This document shows positions 7,915-17,484 of a stretch of DNA of 64,000 nt, piece after piece. Below the pieces are notes generated by a model that saw only the letters and a list, made by a program, of their open reading frames with translations, had not been told where the DNA came from and did no database searches. The stretch is from assembly GCA_009773555.1 (NCBI GenBank), contig WSXZ01000035.1, positions 1 to 64,000 of the forward strand. The letters run 5' to 3'. The translations under genes were made by a program, and so were the position numbers. Position 1 is the first letter of the stretch. Every line of letters starts with the position of its first letter. The stretch comes from Methylocystaceae bacterium (GTDB lineage Bacteria > Pseudomonadota > Alphaproteobacteria > Rhizobiales > Beijerinckiaceae).

Positions 7915-10900
7915 TCACGCGTAACCTGGCGCACGTAGTCGGACCACGCTAATCCCGCCGCCCCGTCGCTCGACGCAGATTTTCGTGGCGATGCGCTGCT
8001 GGAGCGAATCGACATGGCTGATCACACCAACCCGCCTGCCCTGCCCCTGCAGCGTCTCCAACGCGTCTATGACGACGTCGAGGGTCGCGGAATCGAGCGC
8101 GCCGAATCCTTCATCGATGAACAGCGTGTCGACGAATGAATCGCGCCCCTCGAGTCCGGCAAGCGCTAAAGCAAGCGCCAGCGACGCGAGGAAGCGCTCC
8201 CCGCCGGAAAGCGAACGCGTCGAACGGCGCTCGTCGCCAAGATCGCGGTCGATGATCTGAAGGCCCAGCGCGCCGGCCTCGCCCGAGCGCTCGAGGGCAT
8301 AGCGCGGCGCGAGCAGCGCCAGGCGCTGATTGGCGAGCCCGACGAGATGCTGCAGCGTCGCGGCCTGCGCGAAACGGCGGAACTTGTCGCCGCTCGCCGA
8401 TCCGATGGCTTCACTGATCTCGCTCCAGAGTTTGCCGTTTGTGCGCGCGCGCTCGAGTTCCTCGCCGAGCGCTGCCGCGCGTTCCCGCGCCTCATCGTCC
8501 TTCGCGCCACGCTCGCGCAGCGCGCCGAGCCGCGCCGACAAATCGTCGAGGCGACCAGCGATGTCTTTCTCCTCCCCGGCGAGCTGCTCACGCGAAACCT
8601 CCGCCGGGGCGACGGCCTTGGCTTCATCGTAATCAACCTGCCGCGCCCTGACGGCGGCCTCGGCGGCGGCGCGCCCGGCTTCCGCCGCCTCCACGACGCG
8701 ACGCAGCTCCGCCTGCTCTTCGCGCGACATCGCAAGAAGCGGCGCCGCAGTCGCCTCGTCGAAGCCAGCGCCCGCGAGCGCCATTGCAAAGGCCGCGCGC
8801 GCTTGCTCGGCGCGGACCGCGGCGCTTTCCGCGGCGCCTGCACAATGGGCGTGACGCGTCTCGCAGGCGGTTTTCGACTTCTGGGCTTCAGCGAGCCGCC
8901 GGCGCGCCTGGTCGCGCGCCGCAATCACCGCCCTGTGGCGCGCCTCGATACGGGACCGATGCGCGGCTGTCGCCTCTCCCTCCAGAAGCAGCGCGCGCGC
9001 ATCGCACGCCTCAGCAAGGCTCTTCGCGCGCGCCTGATGATCGCCTTTCGCTTCGGCCTCGCGGGCGCTTGCGCTGTCTGCCTCCGCCACAACGCGCTCC
9101 GCCTTCAGAGCGATCGCGGCGAGGATTGCGGCGACCTCAACCGACTGCGCCAGCGCCTCCCGGTAATTTGCGCCCGCCGCCTCGAGCCGGCGGCGCGCCG
9201 AAGCGGCGTCGCGATCGAAATCCGCGGCCGAGAGGTCGCAAAGCCGCAGATAAGGCGCAAGCGATCGATCGAGTGATTCGAGACGCTCAACCAGTCCGGC
9301 GCCTTCCGCCCTGGACCGCGCGCGCGCTTCGCGCAAAGCTTCCAGCGATATGGCGAGCGCCGCACGCTCCTCCTGACGGACATCGAGCGCCAGTCGAACC
9401 GCGTCGCGCTCAGCGCGCAGCCGATCGCGCTCCTCACGCAGCCGACGCGCGGCGAGGAGCTTTTGCGCGACGCCATCGCGCGCGGTCGCAAGCTCCTTCG
9501 TCAATGCTTGCAGCCGCGGCGAGGCTGACAGAATCGATGTCGGCGGCGCGAGCTCCGGCGCCATATCTCGCGCGCGGTCGGCGCGCAGCAACGACGCATA
9601 TTCGGCCTCGGCGCGCCCGCGAGCCGCCTGTGCTTGTGCCGCGCGACGCGATGCATCGTCGGAGCGCGCTTGCGCCTGCGCGGCCCCCGCGCGCAAGGAG
9701 ACAATCTCCTCGTCCAATTTGCTAAGCGATCGCCGCGACTCATCGCGCCGCGCACGCAGCGCTTCGATCAACGCGCTCGCGGCGTCATGCGTCTTAGAGA
9801 AAGGATGTTCGCGCGCGCCGCATACGGGGCACGGCGCCTCGTCGTTCAACGCCGCGCGCAATCGCAGCGCATGGGGATCCGCCGCGGCGTCCGCCAACTC
9901 GCCGAAGCGTTCGGCCTCGGCGCTTTGCGCGGCCTGTCGCGCGCGCTCCGAGCGTATTCCCTCAAGCTTCTGTCGAACCGCCGCTTCGTCCTGCGCGTAG
10001 CGGGCGATGTCCTGATGCGCGGAAGCCGCCGCGACGTCCGCCTCGTCAAATGTGCGCGCGCATCTGCGCAAAGCGTCGATCAGCTCGACGGCGCGCGCGA
10101 GGTCGTCGGCGCGCGCGAGCGCGGCCGGTTCGTCGAGGGCGAGGAGCGCGCCGTCGCGGTCCGCGATTTGCGCGGCAAGCTTTTCACAGGCGGCTCTGTC
10201 TTGCGCGTCGCGCGCGTTAAAATCCGCAAGCGTGGCGTCGCCGCGATCGATGTCGGCGAAGGCCGCTGCGAGCGCGCCATCACAGGCGCGCTTGGCTTGC
10301 GAGATTTCGGCACGCTTCGTCAGCCAATCGTCGATGTCTCGCCAGCGTTCGCTGAGCGCCCGCGCCGGCTCGAGGCGCGCAAGATCGGCGAGCGCCGTCT
10401 CCTTCTCGCGTTCAATTTCGGCGCGCCGTTCCATTGTTTCGGCGCGTTCGGCGCGCTTCTCCGCAGCGCGCAATGCGGCGCCCTCGGCGACGCTTCGCGC
10501 TTTCGCTTCCTCCTGCGCCAAATTGGCGATGCGCGCGTCGAGCGCCGCCGCTTCGCTCCAGATCGGCGAAAAACGGGTCATCTCCGCTTCCGAGGCGGCG
10601 ACCGACTCTACAGCCGAGAGCGCTTGCGCCTCCTGCGCGGCGAAAGCTTGTTGAGCGGCGCCCGCTTTCACTTTGGCGTCGGCGGCCTCATCGAGCGCCG
10701 CCTTTTGTATTTCCTCGGCGCGCCGCATGTCCTCCCGCGGCGCGCGCAACGGCTCGACCTGCGCCAGCGCCGAGAGCGTTTCGCGCCGGGGCGCCATTTC
10801 GTCAAACGCCCGCAAGGCGCCCTCACGCGCCGACATCGCCTGCGCGAGCTTTGCTTGCGCCTGAGCCAAGGCGTCGAACCGACGCAACGCATCAGCCATC

Positions 10901-11688
10901 GCGCTGCGCTTTTCGGCGACTTGCGCGCGTTCGGCTGCGGTCGCTGCGACGTCTGCATCGATCGCGGCGCGCTCAGCTTCCGACATCACGCCGATTTCGG
11001 CGCGACGGCGTTCGACAAGCGTCGTCGCCTGCTGCGCTTCGCGAGCGCGCTCAAAGGCCCGCTGCGACAGAACGCCATAGATTTCGGCGCCGGTGATTTT
11101 TTCGAGAAGTTCGGCGCGCTCCTTTGCGTCGGCGCGCAGAAAGGCGTCGAATTCACCCTGCGCCAAAAGCGCCGTGCGACGAAACTGATCGAAGGTGAGA
11201 TCGGTCAATTCGACGACGCGGGCGTTGACGGGCTCTATGCCGCTCTCGACCGGCGCGACAATTTCCCCGGCCTCGTCGATTCGCCACAGCGACCTGACGC
11301 GCTTTTGCAACGCGCCCGAGGCTCTGCCACGCGCGCGCTGCAGGTCGCAGCGCGCCCGATAGCGCAGCCCGTCCTTGCCAATAAAATCGACCTCGGCGAA
11401 ACCGCGTCCGGCGCCGCGGCGAAGAATTGTGCGCGGGTCGCCGGCGCCGAGCGTCTCTCCGGACGGATCTGGCGCGCCTTCGCTCGCGCCGGCAGCGACG
11501 ACGCGCGGGAATTTGTCGTAAAGCGCGAGACAGATCGAGTCGAGAATCGTCGACTTGCCCGCGCCGGTTTCGCCGGTGATGGCGAAGAGCCCCGCCGAGC
11601 GCAACGGCTCGCTGTCGAAGTCGAGGGCGAAGCCTTCGGCGAGACTGGCGAGATTAGCGCCTCTGATCGCCAGAATGCGCAAAGTCAC
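7915..11688 (-). CDS. sbcC: exonuclease subunit SbcC (Rad50-like AAA ATPase)
   Basis: SbcC is the ATPase/coiled-coil subunit of the SbcCD nuclease that opens hairpins and trims DNA ends. The 1257-residue chain has the N-terminal ATPase half with Walker A GETGAGKST (residues 39-47), long alanine/arginine/glutamate-rich coiled coils, a zinc hook CPVC near residue 619 (bases about 9820-9835), and the C-terminal half with the LSGGERFLASLALALAL signature, Walker B FIDEGFGALD and the switch H in VISHVDSL. It starts with GTG overlapping the sbcD stop (GTGA), so the two are translationally coupled. Confidence 0.95.
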   Translation of the reverse strand: MTLRILAIRGANLASLAEGFALDFDSEPLRSAGLFAITGETGAGKSTILDSICLALYDKFPRVVAAGASEGAPDPSGETLGAGDPRTILRRGAGRGFAEVDFIGKDGLRYRARCDLQRARGRASGALQKRVRSLWRIDEAGEIVAPVESGIEPVNARVVELTDLTFDQFRRTALLAQGEFDAFLRADAKERAELLEKITGAEIYGVLSQRAFERAREAQQATTLVERRRAEIGVMSEAERAAIDADVAATAAERAQVAEKRSAMADALRRFDALAQAQAKLAQAMSAREGALRAFDEMAPRRETLSALAQVEPLRAPREDMRRAEEIQKAALDEAADAKVKAGAAQQAFAAQEAQALSAVESVAASEAEMTRFSPIWSEAAALDARIANLAQEEAKARSVAEGAALRAAEKRAERAETMERRAEIEREKETALADLARLEPARALSERWRDIDDWLTKRAEISQAKRACDGALAAAFADIDRGDATLADFNARDAQDRAACEKLAAQIADRDGALLALDEPAALARADDLARAVELIDALRRCARTFDEADVAAASAHQDIARYAQDEAAVRQKLEGIRSERARQAAQSAEAERFGELADAAADPHALRLRAALNDEAPCPVCGAREHPFSKTHDAASALIEALRARRDESRRSLSKLDEEIVSLRAGAAQAQARSDDASRRAAQAQAARGRAEAEYASLLRADRARDMAPELAPPTSILSASPRLQALTKELATARDGVAQKLLAARRLREERDRLRAERDAVRLALDVRQEERAALAISLEALREARARSRAEGAGLVERLESLDRSLAPYLRLCDLSAADFDRDAASARRRLEAAGANYREALAQSVEVAAILAAIALKAERVVAEADSASAREAEAKGDHQARAKSLAEACDARALLLEGEATAAHRSRIEARHRAVIAARDQARRRLAEAQKSKTACETRHAHCAGAAESAAVRAEQARAAFAMALAGAGFDEATAAPLLAMSREEQAELRRVVEAAEAGRAAAEAAVRARQVDYDEAKAVAPAEVSREQLAGEEKDIAGRLDDLSARLGALRERGAKDDEARERAAALGEELERARTNGKLWSEISEAIGSASGDKFRRFAQAATLQHLVGLANQRLALLAPRYALERSGEAGALGLQIIDRDLGDERRSTRSLSGGERFLASLALALALAGLEGRDSFVDTLFIDEGFGALDSATLDVVIDALETLQGQGRRVGVISHVDSLQQRIATKICVERRGGGISVVRLRAPGYA

Positions 11689-12890
11689 GCCTCCTGCAGA
11701 AGACGCTCGAAACAGTCGAAATGATTGTCCGTGGGGGTAACGCCGTGCGCCTGTTCGAAGGCTTCGCGAAACAAATCCATCGGTTTGCGCTCGGCGAGGC
11801 GCAGCGGCGTCGGGGCCGCCGCCGGCGCTTGCGGCCGCTCGACGCTGGTCGAAACGACCCGCAGCGGAAATTTCTCGCAGATGGCGTCGAGCTCGGCCTT
11901 CAACCCAACGGCGGGGCCGTCGACTCTGATCGCGAGATGCGCGAAGGGCCAGGCGTCCATCGGCGCCGAGGCGTCCAAATCGAGCGCCGCAAGCGCAGCC
12001 TCAAGTTCGGTTACGGACAGAGCGCCTGTCGCCGGCGCGCGTAAATGACGGACGGGGCGGATGATCGGCGCATGTTGGACGACAACGGCGCCGCTGTCAT
12101 CGACATCAACAATGCTGACGCCATGCGCATAGCCGATTTCGGTCTTCGACATGGGAATGAGCGAACCGGAGTAGCGGATCGTCTCGCGGTCGACGGACTG
12201 CGGGCGATGCAGATGGCCAAGCGCAACATAAGCGATATCCGGCGAAAACATGTCGGACGGAAGGGCGTGTTCGCCGCCGACGAGAATCCGTCGTTCGGAC
12301 CCTTCCGATTCGAGCGCGCCTGCGACATGAAGATGGCCGGTGACGATGAGCGGCGCCGCGCCGATTTCGCGCCGCGCGCTTTCGACCGCCTCGCGATAGG
12401 CCTCGCGCACGGCGCTGGCGGCGCCGCCGACGCTCGGCACGGGCAGATCCACGGCGCGCGGATAAGGCAGCGCGAGCAAATGTGCGCCAATTTTGCCGCT
12501 GGCGTCGCGGATGGGCGAAAGATGCGCGCGGGCGTCGAAGGCGCCGTCGCGACGCGCAAAGGCGCCGATCGAAACGACGTCCGCCATCTCGAACAAGGCG
12601 CGCGGCGCTTCGAGTCGCGCCGCCGGATCATGATTGCCGGCGACGAGCGCGATGCGCGCATGCGGACAGGCGACGCGCAAGTCACGCAATGTGTCGTAGA
12701 GCAGCCGCTGGGCGTCGGCGGACGGATTGAGGCTGTCAAAAATGTCGCCCGCCACGATGACGGCGTCGACCGCCCGCTCCCGGGCGATGGCGACAAGCTG
12801 CGCCAGCGCGTCGCGGTGCTCGGCTTCGCGCGACCAGCCTTGCAGCGTCGCGCCAAGATGCCAATCGGCCGTATGAAGAAGGCGAATCAC
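11685..12890 (-). CDS. sbcD: exonuclease subunit SbcD (Mre11-like phosphoesterase)
   Basis: SbcD is the Mn2+-dependent nuclease subunit paired with SbcC. I place the start at the GTG at 12890, giving VIRLLHTADWHLG; an in-frame extension to 12926 adds a non-conserved leader. Calcineurin-like metallophosphatase motifs are intact: HTADWHLG, IVAGDIFDS, LVAGNHDP, VTGHLHVAG and ALGHLHRPQ. The C-terminal capping domain follows from about residue 270. It overlaps sbcC by 4 bp and precedes it on the minus strand. Confidence 0.94.
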   Translation of the reverse strand: MIRLLHTADWHLGATLQGWSREAEHRDALAQLVAIARERAVDAVIVAGDIFDSLNPSADAQRLLYDTLRDLRVACPHARIALVAGNHDPAARLEAPRALFEMADVVSIGAFARRDGAFDARAHLSPIRDASGKIGAHLLALPYPRAVDLPVPSVGGAASAVREAYREAVESARREIGAAPLIVTGHLHVAGALESEGSERRILVGGEHALPSDMFSPDIAYVALGHLHRPQSVDRETIRYSGSLIPMSKTEIGYAHGVSIVDVDDSGAVVVQHAPIIRPVRHLRAPATGALSVTELEAALAALDLDASAPMDAWPFAHLAIRVDGPAVGLKAELDAICEKFPLRVVSTSVERPQAPAAAPTPLRLAERKPMDLFREAFEQAHGVTPTDNHFDCFERLLQEA

Positions 12891-13265
12891 TCCGGCAGTA
12901 GGCGCCAGGCCGCCGGGCGTGGGCAAGGGCCACGCTTGGGCGCGTCAGGCCTCCGGACGAATAATTCGCCGTTTTTTTCCGATCCGACAGCAAAGGACGA
13001 GCTGCTGATCGGCGCGTCGCGACAGTTCTGCGGAGAAATCATCGAAACAAAGACATGCCAATTACTTCTGTATATGGGCCGTTTCTTGTAGCTTACTGTT
13101 TCGCCGGCGTTTATCTTTTTCTAGAGCCGAAGCGCGCCTCAGCGTCGGAAGTCATGTCGCAGGCCTTCACAACCCTGTCGTGGTGCCTGTAAAATATGCG
13201 GCATCGCAAAGGGCTGGACCTTGGCGCGGTCCGTCAGGCCCCTCCGCAATCCGAGAGGAAGCAGG
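12891..13265. other. 375-bp intergenic region between sbcD and the HNH nuclease gene
   Basis: The two genes diverge from this stretch, so it must hold both promoters. It is less GC-rich than its surroundings in the middle (13040-13130). A purine-rich AGAGGAAGCAGG just before 13266 serves as ribosome site for the HNH gene. I see no RNA gene or repeat in it. Confidence 0.5.
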
Positions 13266-13838
13266 GTGACTGCACACTTTCGTCAACAGACCGTCTCGCC
13301 GCAGGCGTGCCCCGCGCTTGTGCTCAACGCCGACTACAGGCCGTTGAGCTACTATCCGCTGTCGCTGTGGGGCTGGCAGGACGCCATCAAGGCGGTGTTT
13401 CTTGATCGCGTGAACATCGTCTCGGAATACGACAAGACCGTCAAAAGCCCGAGCTTCGAGATGCGTCTGCCCTCCGTCGTGTCGCTCAAGGAGTATGTGC
13501 GGCCGACCCGTCACCCGGCGTTCACGCGGTTCAACGTGTTCCTGCGTGATCGCTTCACCTGCCAATATTGCGGAGAGCATGAGGAATTGACGTTCGATCA
13601 CGTCATTCCTCGATCGAAGGGAGGCGCGACGACGTGGGAAAATGTCGTCGCGGCATGTTCGCCGTGCAATCTGCGCAAGGGCGACAGACTTCCGAAAGAG
13701 GCGCATATGTCGCCGGCGCAGGCGCCCTTTCAGCCCAGCGTCGCCGACCTGCATCGCAACGGCCGGCTGTTTCCGCCCAATTACCTGCACGAAAGCTGGA
13801 TGGACTATCTCTATTGGGATTCGGTGCTCGAACCATAG
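13266..13838 (+). CDS. HNH endonuclease family protein
   Basis: A 190-residue HNH nuclease of a type conserved as a single-copy chromosomal gene in alphaproteobacteria. I chose the GTG at 13266 because AGAGGAAGCAGG precedes it and homologs begin near this point; a longer frame reaches 13221. The HNH/zinc core is CQYCGEH, then TFDHVIPRSKGG, then WENVVAACSPCNLRKGD, with two CxxC pairs and the catalytic His. The N-terminal LVLNADYRPLSYYPLS block is typical of this subfamily. The cellular role is not known; nothing nearby suggests restriction or mobile DNA. Confidence 0.88.
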   Translation: MTAHFRQQTVSPQACPALVLNADYRPLSYYPLSLWGWQDAIKAVFLDRVNIVSEYDKTVKSPSFEMRLPSVVSLKEYVRPTRHPAFTRFNVFLRDRFTCQYCGEHEELTFDHVIPRSKGGATTWENVVAACSPCNLRKGDRLPKEAHMSPAQAPFQPSVADLHRNGRLFPPNYLHESWMDYLYWDSVLEP

Positions 13839-13866
13839 CTTGGCGCGCCAGGAGAAACGGCTCCCA

Positions 13867-14379
13867 ATGATGCGCCGAATCGTGGTCATGGTTTTCGGCT
13901 TCATCCTCGCTGTCGGCGCGGGCGCTATTTTTCTTATCGTCTCGGCGCTCCTTGATCCGGCGACGCGGGAGGCGGGATTCGCCGCCGCGACGTCCGGCCT
14001 ATTCGCCTTCGTCGAAGAAGACGTTGGCGCCGGCGGATGGAGCTTTCCTCTGGCGACATTCGGATTCATCATTTGGTCGACGATCATCGCCACCTGCGTC
14101 GCGCCCCTCGCGGTCGCGGCGTTGATCGGCGAGCTCGCCGGCGTACGCTCTCTCCTCTGGTATTCGGGCGCGAGCGCGACGCTCGCCGGCGCGTCGCCTT
14201 GGATCGCCCGCGCTGCAATGGGACTAGATCGCGCCCGCGACGCGAGTCCGCTCGAATTAAGAATCGCGCTGTTGTTTTTTCTGACCGGCGCGCTGGCCGG
14301 GACGATCTACTGGTTGATCGCCGCGCCGCCGCCCGCGCGTCAGATGGCGCGCCCCAAACCGCCGCTTGGCGAAGTTTAA
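13867..14379 (+). CDS. small integral membrane protein, unknown function
   Basis: A 170-residue hydrophobic protein with about four predicted membrane segments (roughly residues 4-26, 57-85, 92-112, 133-153). The start is ATGATG at 13867/13870, 29 bp after the HNH gene. An open frame extends further upstream but overlaps the HNH gene and is not hydrophobic. The C-terminus is short, proline-rich and basic. I do not recognise the family. Confidence 0.65.
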   Translation: MMRRIVVMVFGFILAVGAGAIFLIVSALLDPATREAGFAAATSGLFAFVEEDVGAGGWSFPLATFGFIIWSTIIATCVAPLAVAALIGELAGVRSLLWYSGASATLAGASPWIARAAMGLDRARDASPLELRIALLFFLTGALAGTIYWLIAAPPPARQMARPKPPLGEV

Positions 14380-14729
14380 CGCACAGCCTTCAAGGGGGTG
14401 AGGCGCGCCCGTCGCAATATTTTTGCGCGAGACATCCCGCAAATTGCCGGCCATCAGAACGACGTCCGCGCCAGCGCCGACTCGCAAGAATCCTTCATGC
14501 TCGACCTCTTATCCATACTCACACGCGCGCAGGCGGGGGAATGAAGCAGAATGAGCGCTGAAAGCGATCAACAGCGCCAAGAGTGCTTGATCTCCATTTT
14601 GGCGACACCTCGAGTGAACTGAGGCGCAGATGAGATCATGAGGCGCCCACGTCGCGAAATCCCCGGGTTTTCTTGGACTCTGGCGGCGTCAGGATTGACG
14701 TCAAAAGCCGGAAGTGCTCTTAACCGACC
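14380..14729. other. 350-bp intergenic region
   Basis: It lies between two plus-strand genes. It contains short partial open frames on both strands that look non-coding, and no clear hairpin terminator, RNA or repeat. The stretch just before 14730 should hold the promoter of the next gene. Confidence 0.4.
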
Positions 14730-15920
14730 ATGGCAGACTACCATTCTCTGATCGCGAGAGCGGTCGCCGCTCTGCCGCAGTCCACGCCGGACACGCGCCA
14801 AGCGGTCTATGAACGCGCCCGCAAGGCGCTGTTCAATCAGTTGCGCGGCATCCAGCCGCCGGTCGCAGAGGCCGACATTGCCGCCGAAGGCCGCGCGCTC
14901 GACGACGCGATCCAGCGAGTCGAAGCGGAGCTCGCCGCAAACGAGGCGCAAGCGACACAATCTCGCGATGGGACGTCTGCGCCGCAACGCAAGCCGCATC
15001 CGAACAAACCTGTCGAGCGCGCGCCGAGCGATGACGCGGATTCGTCTTGGCGCGAGCCGCCTCACACATCCATCACGGGCGAAGACGATGTCCCAGTGCG
15101 TGAAGCACAGAGGCCGCCAGCGCCGCTGCCGCCCGCGCCAAGGCCGCAGCGCTCGAAGCGTCTCATTCTGTCCGTCGCTGGCGTTGTCGTAGCGCTCGTG
15201 GCGGTTGTTGGAACGCTCGCCTGGCAGCTTCGCGAGCAGCCTGAGGATCTGGCCAAACTGAAACCGGAGAAGTCCGCCTCCAATGGGCCCGAAGGCGGCA
15301 AGATCAACGATCGCGTCGCCGGCGACGGGCAAGCGGCCAGAGCGGCCAAAGCGCCCACGCCGCGCAGCCCCGCCGTGCCGGTGGCGCAAAAGGCGGAGAT
15401 GTGGGTGGGCTCGCTCGCCGAGCCCACAAAAGTCGACAAAATCTACAATGGCTCCGCCGTCTGGCGCCTGGAGAACGTCGGCGGGCCTGGCGAACCCGTG
15501 GGATCGGCCATTCGCGGCGACATCGAGGTTCCCGACGCGAAGCTGAAAATGACTCTGCTGTTTCGCAAGAACACCGACGCCACTCTTTCGGCCTCGCACA
15601 CCATCAACGTGTCGTTCACAGTCGCGCCCGGCAGTCCCATCGGCGGCGTCAAGGCCATCGGCCCCATCCAGATGCGCCGCTCCGATGCACAGTCGGGAGA
15701 AAAAGTCGCCGGCATTCCCGTGCCGATCACCGAGAACAATTTTCTCATCGGCCTGATGCGGGGCGACCCTGAGGCGCGCAACATTCTCCTGTTGCGGTCG
15801 CTCGCGGCGTTAGACTTGCCGATGCAACTCGCCGACGGCCGCGCGGCGACGATCAACATGGAAAAAGGCCCGTCTGGCGAGCGCGTCTTCGCTGACGCCA
15901 TCGACGCCTGGGGAAAATAA
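14730..15920 (+). CDS. conserved hypothetical single-pass membrane protein
   Basis: A 396-residue protein of a type often seen in Rhizobiales without an assigned function. The N-terminal 75 residues are helical and charged (YHSLIARAVAALPQ then RARKALFNQLRGIQPP). A proline-rich linker leads to one membrane segment at about residues 145-167 (ILSVAGVVVALVAVVGTLAW). The C-terminal ~200 residues form a probable periplasmic domain (VWRLENVGGPGEP, then KNTDATLSASHTINVSF). The topology suggests an anchored envelope protein with a cytoplasmic helical head. No catalytic motif is visible. Confidence 0.7.
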   Translation: MADYHSLIARAVAALPQSTPDTRQAVYERARKALFNQLRGIQPPVAEADIAAEGRALDDAIQRVEAELAANEAQATQSRDGTSAPQRKPHPNKPVERAPSDDADSSWREPPHTSITGEDDVPVREAQRPPAPLPPAPRPQRSKRLILSVAGVVVALVAVVGTLAWQLREQPEDLAKLKPEKSASNGPEGGKINDRVAGDGQAARAAKAPTPRSPAVPVAQKAEMWVGSLAEPTKVDKIYNGSAVWRLENVGGPGEPVGSAIRGDIEVPDAKLKMTLLFRKNTDATLSASHTINVSFTVAPGSPIGGVKAIGPIQMRRSDAQSGEKVAGIPVPITENNFLIGLMRGDPEARNILLLRSLAALDLPMQLADGRAATINMEKGPSGERVFADAIDAWGK

Positions 15921-15958
15921 CTCTCAGCTTCGCTGCAACGCCGCCCGGGCTTCGTTCT

Positions 15959-16997
15959 TCACATGACGAGCGTCAGCTTTTTCGCCGCGCGCGTCACGCC
16001 CGTGTAGAGCCAGCGCGCCCGATGTTCGCGGAAGGCGAAGGACTCATCGAAAAGCGTCACGTCGTCCCATTGCGAACCCTGGGCCTTGTGGACGGTGAGC
16101 GCATAACCGAAATCGAATTCGTCCGAGTCCTTGCGAAGCGCATAAGGAATGTCGGTTTCCGCGCCGAACAGTTGCGGTACGACGGCCACGCGCTGAAATT
16201 TAGCGGCTTCGCCATCTTCGGGCGTCACCAGCATTCTCACCTTGCCGCGGCGCAGGGCGCCGGCGCTCTTTACTGTAAACAGCGCGCCGTTCAGAAGTCC
16301 CTTCTTGCGATTGTTGCGCAAGCAGACAAGCTTCTCGCCCGACTGCGGCAAGTCGCCTGTGAACCCGCGTAGCTGGCGAAGGCGTCCGTTATAGGCGCGC
16401 CGCGTTTTGTTCAGGCCGACGAGCACCTGATCGGCGCCGGTCACGAGCGCGGGATCGAGCGAATCGCGGCTAATGACGCGCGTATCGCCGAAAACGCCGC
16501 GCTCGACGCTCTCGCCTGCGCGGATCGCCATCGACAGGCGGATGATCGGATTGTCCGCCGCCTGCCGATGCACCTCTTTCAGCATCACGTCGGGCTCGGC
16601 GTCGGTGAAGAAGCCGCCGCCTTTCACCGGCGGCAATTGCGCCGGATCGCCGAGCACCAGCACCTTCTTGCCGAAGGAGAGAAGATCGCGGCCAAGTTCC
16701 TCGTCGACCATCGAGCATTCATCGACCACGATGAGTTTCGCACGCGCCGCGGCGCTGTCGTCGTTGAGAACGAAGGACGGCTCTTCGGTCTCTGGAGCGC
16801 ATGACGAGCGCCGCCTTGCCGGTGAAGGCGGCGAAGGCGACGTCGCCCTCGACATGTTCGGCGAGATGCCGCGCGAGCGTCGATTTGCCCGTTCCGGCGT
16901 ATCCGAAGAGCCGAAACACCTGCCGCGCGCCCGGCGTTTCAAGCCAGCGCGCGACGGCGGTCAACGCTTGATCCTGTTCGGGCGTCCAGATGGGCAT
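15959..16997 (-). pseudogene. ATP-dependent RecD-like DNA helicase, broken by a small deletion/frameshift
   Basis: This is a RecD-like SF1 helicase in two frames. The first piece, from MPIWTPEQDQ at 16997, carries Walker A FGYAGTGKSTLA and FAAFTGKAALVMRS. The second resumes with ETEEPSFVLND and continues through IVVDECSMVDEEL (motif II), VLVLGDPAQLPPV (motif III) and the C-terminal ALTVHKAQGSQWDDV and YTGVTRA motifs. At about 16790-16797 the expected linking segment, normally a GxxGAxTIHxxIY-type stretch, is absent and the frame changes. Loss of about 50 bp explains both. The rest of the gene is well conserved, so the damage is recent or an assembly fault. Confidence 0.8.
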
Positions 16998-17069
16998 GGC
17001 TACGGTGTCGGATCCAGGCGTCACGATGGCGGAGCCGACGCCGGCGAACAAGCGCCAATATGAATCTTG

Positions 17070-17459
17070 TCAGGCGCTGAAGCCCGCGATCAGCAGCGCG
17101 ACGCCGAGCGCGAAGGAGACGAGCGCAAACACGGGATAGCGCTTTTCATAGGCCATTCGGGCGAAAATGTCGCGCACCGTTTGCGGCGGCAGAAACAGCG
17201 TCAGCAAACCGCTGATCAGCGTGATCCAGCCGACAAGCGAGACGAGCGCCGCGGCCGTGTCGCTCCAGATGTCATGGCCGATCACAATGGCGAGACCGAT
17301 CGAGATGCGAATCATGCCGATGAAGGCGATGGCGACGGGCTCACGAGAAATGCGCTCGATCATCTGCAGCGCCACGTCCCTGCGCACCAGCATCCAGGCG
17401 GACGTGATCAGCGCGTAAGCGCCGATCAGCTTTGCGAGAAAAAGCGTCAGCGGCGTCAT
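17070..17459 (-). CDS. small four-helix membrane protein
   Basis: A 129-residue integral membrane protein with about four hydrophobic helices (roughly residues 4-22, 41-60, 66-90, 104-126). The start at 17459 has an excellent ribosome site, GGGAGGCGTTC directly before the ATG; a longer frame to 17549 is arginine/cysteine rich and overlaps hemN. It lies 26 bp downstream of hemN on the same strand and may be co-transcribed. Function is unknown. Confidence 0.7.
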   Translation of the reverse strand: MTPLTLFLAKLIGAYALITSAWMLVRRDVALQMIERISREPVAIAFIGMIRISIGLAIVIGHDIWSDTAAALVSLVGWITLISGLLTLFLPPQTVRDIFARMAYEKRYPVFALVSFALGVALLIAGFSA

Positions 17460-17484
17460 GAACGCCTCCCTGCCGAATCGCCCT

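Noticed and set aside
9634-11724. A 696-codon plus-strand frame opposite sbcC
   Set aside because: SbcC motifs are continuous on the minus strand; the plus frame is a codon-bias shadow.
14257-14487. Minus-strand short frame with a GADVVLMAGNLRDVS stretch
   Set aside because: It has no ribosome site, overlaps the membrane protein gene and matches no family I know.
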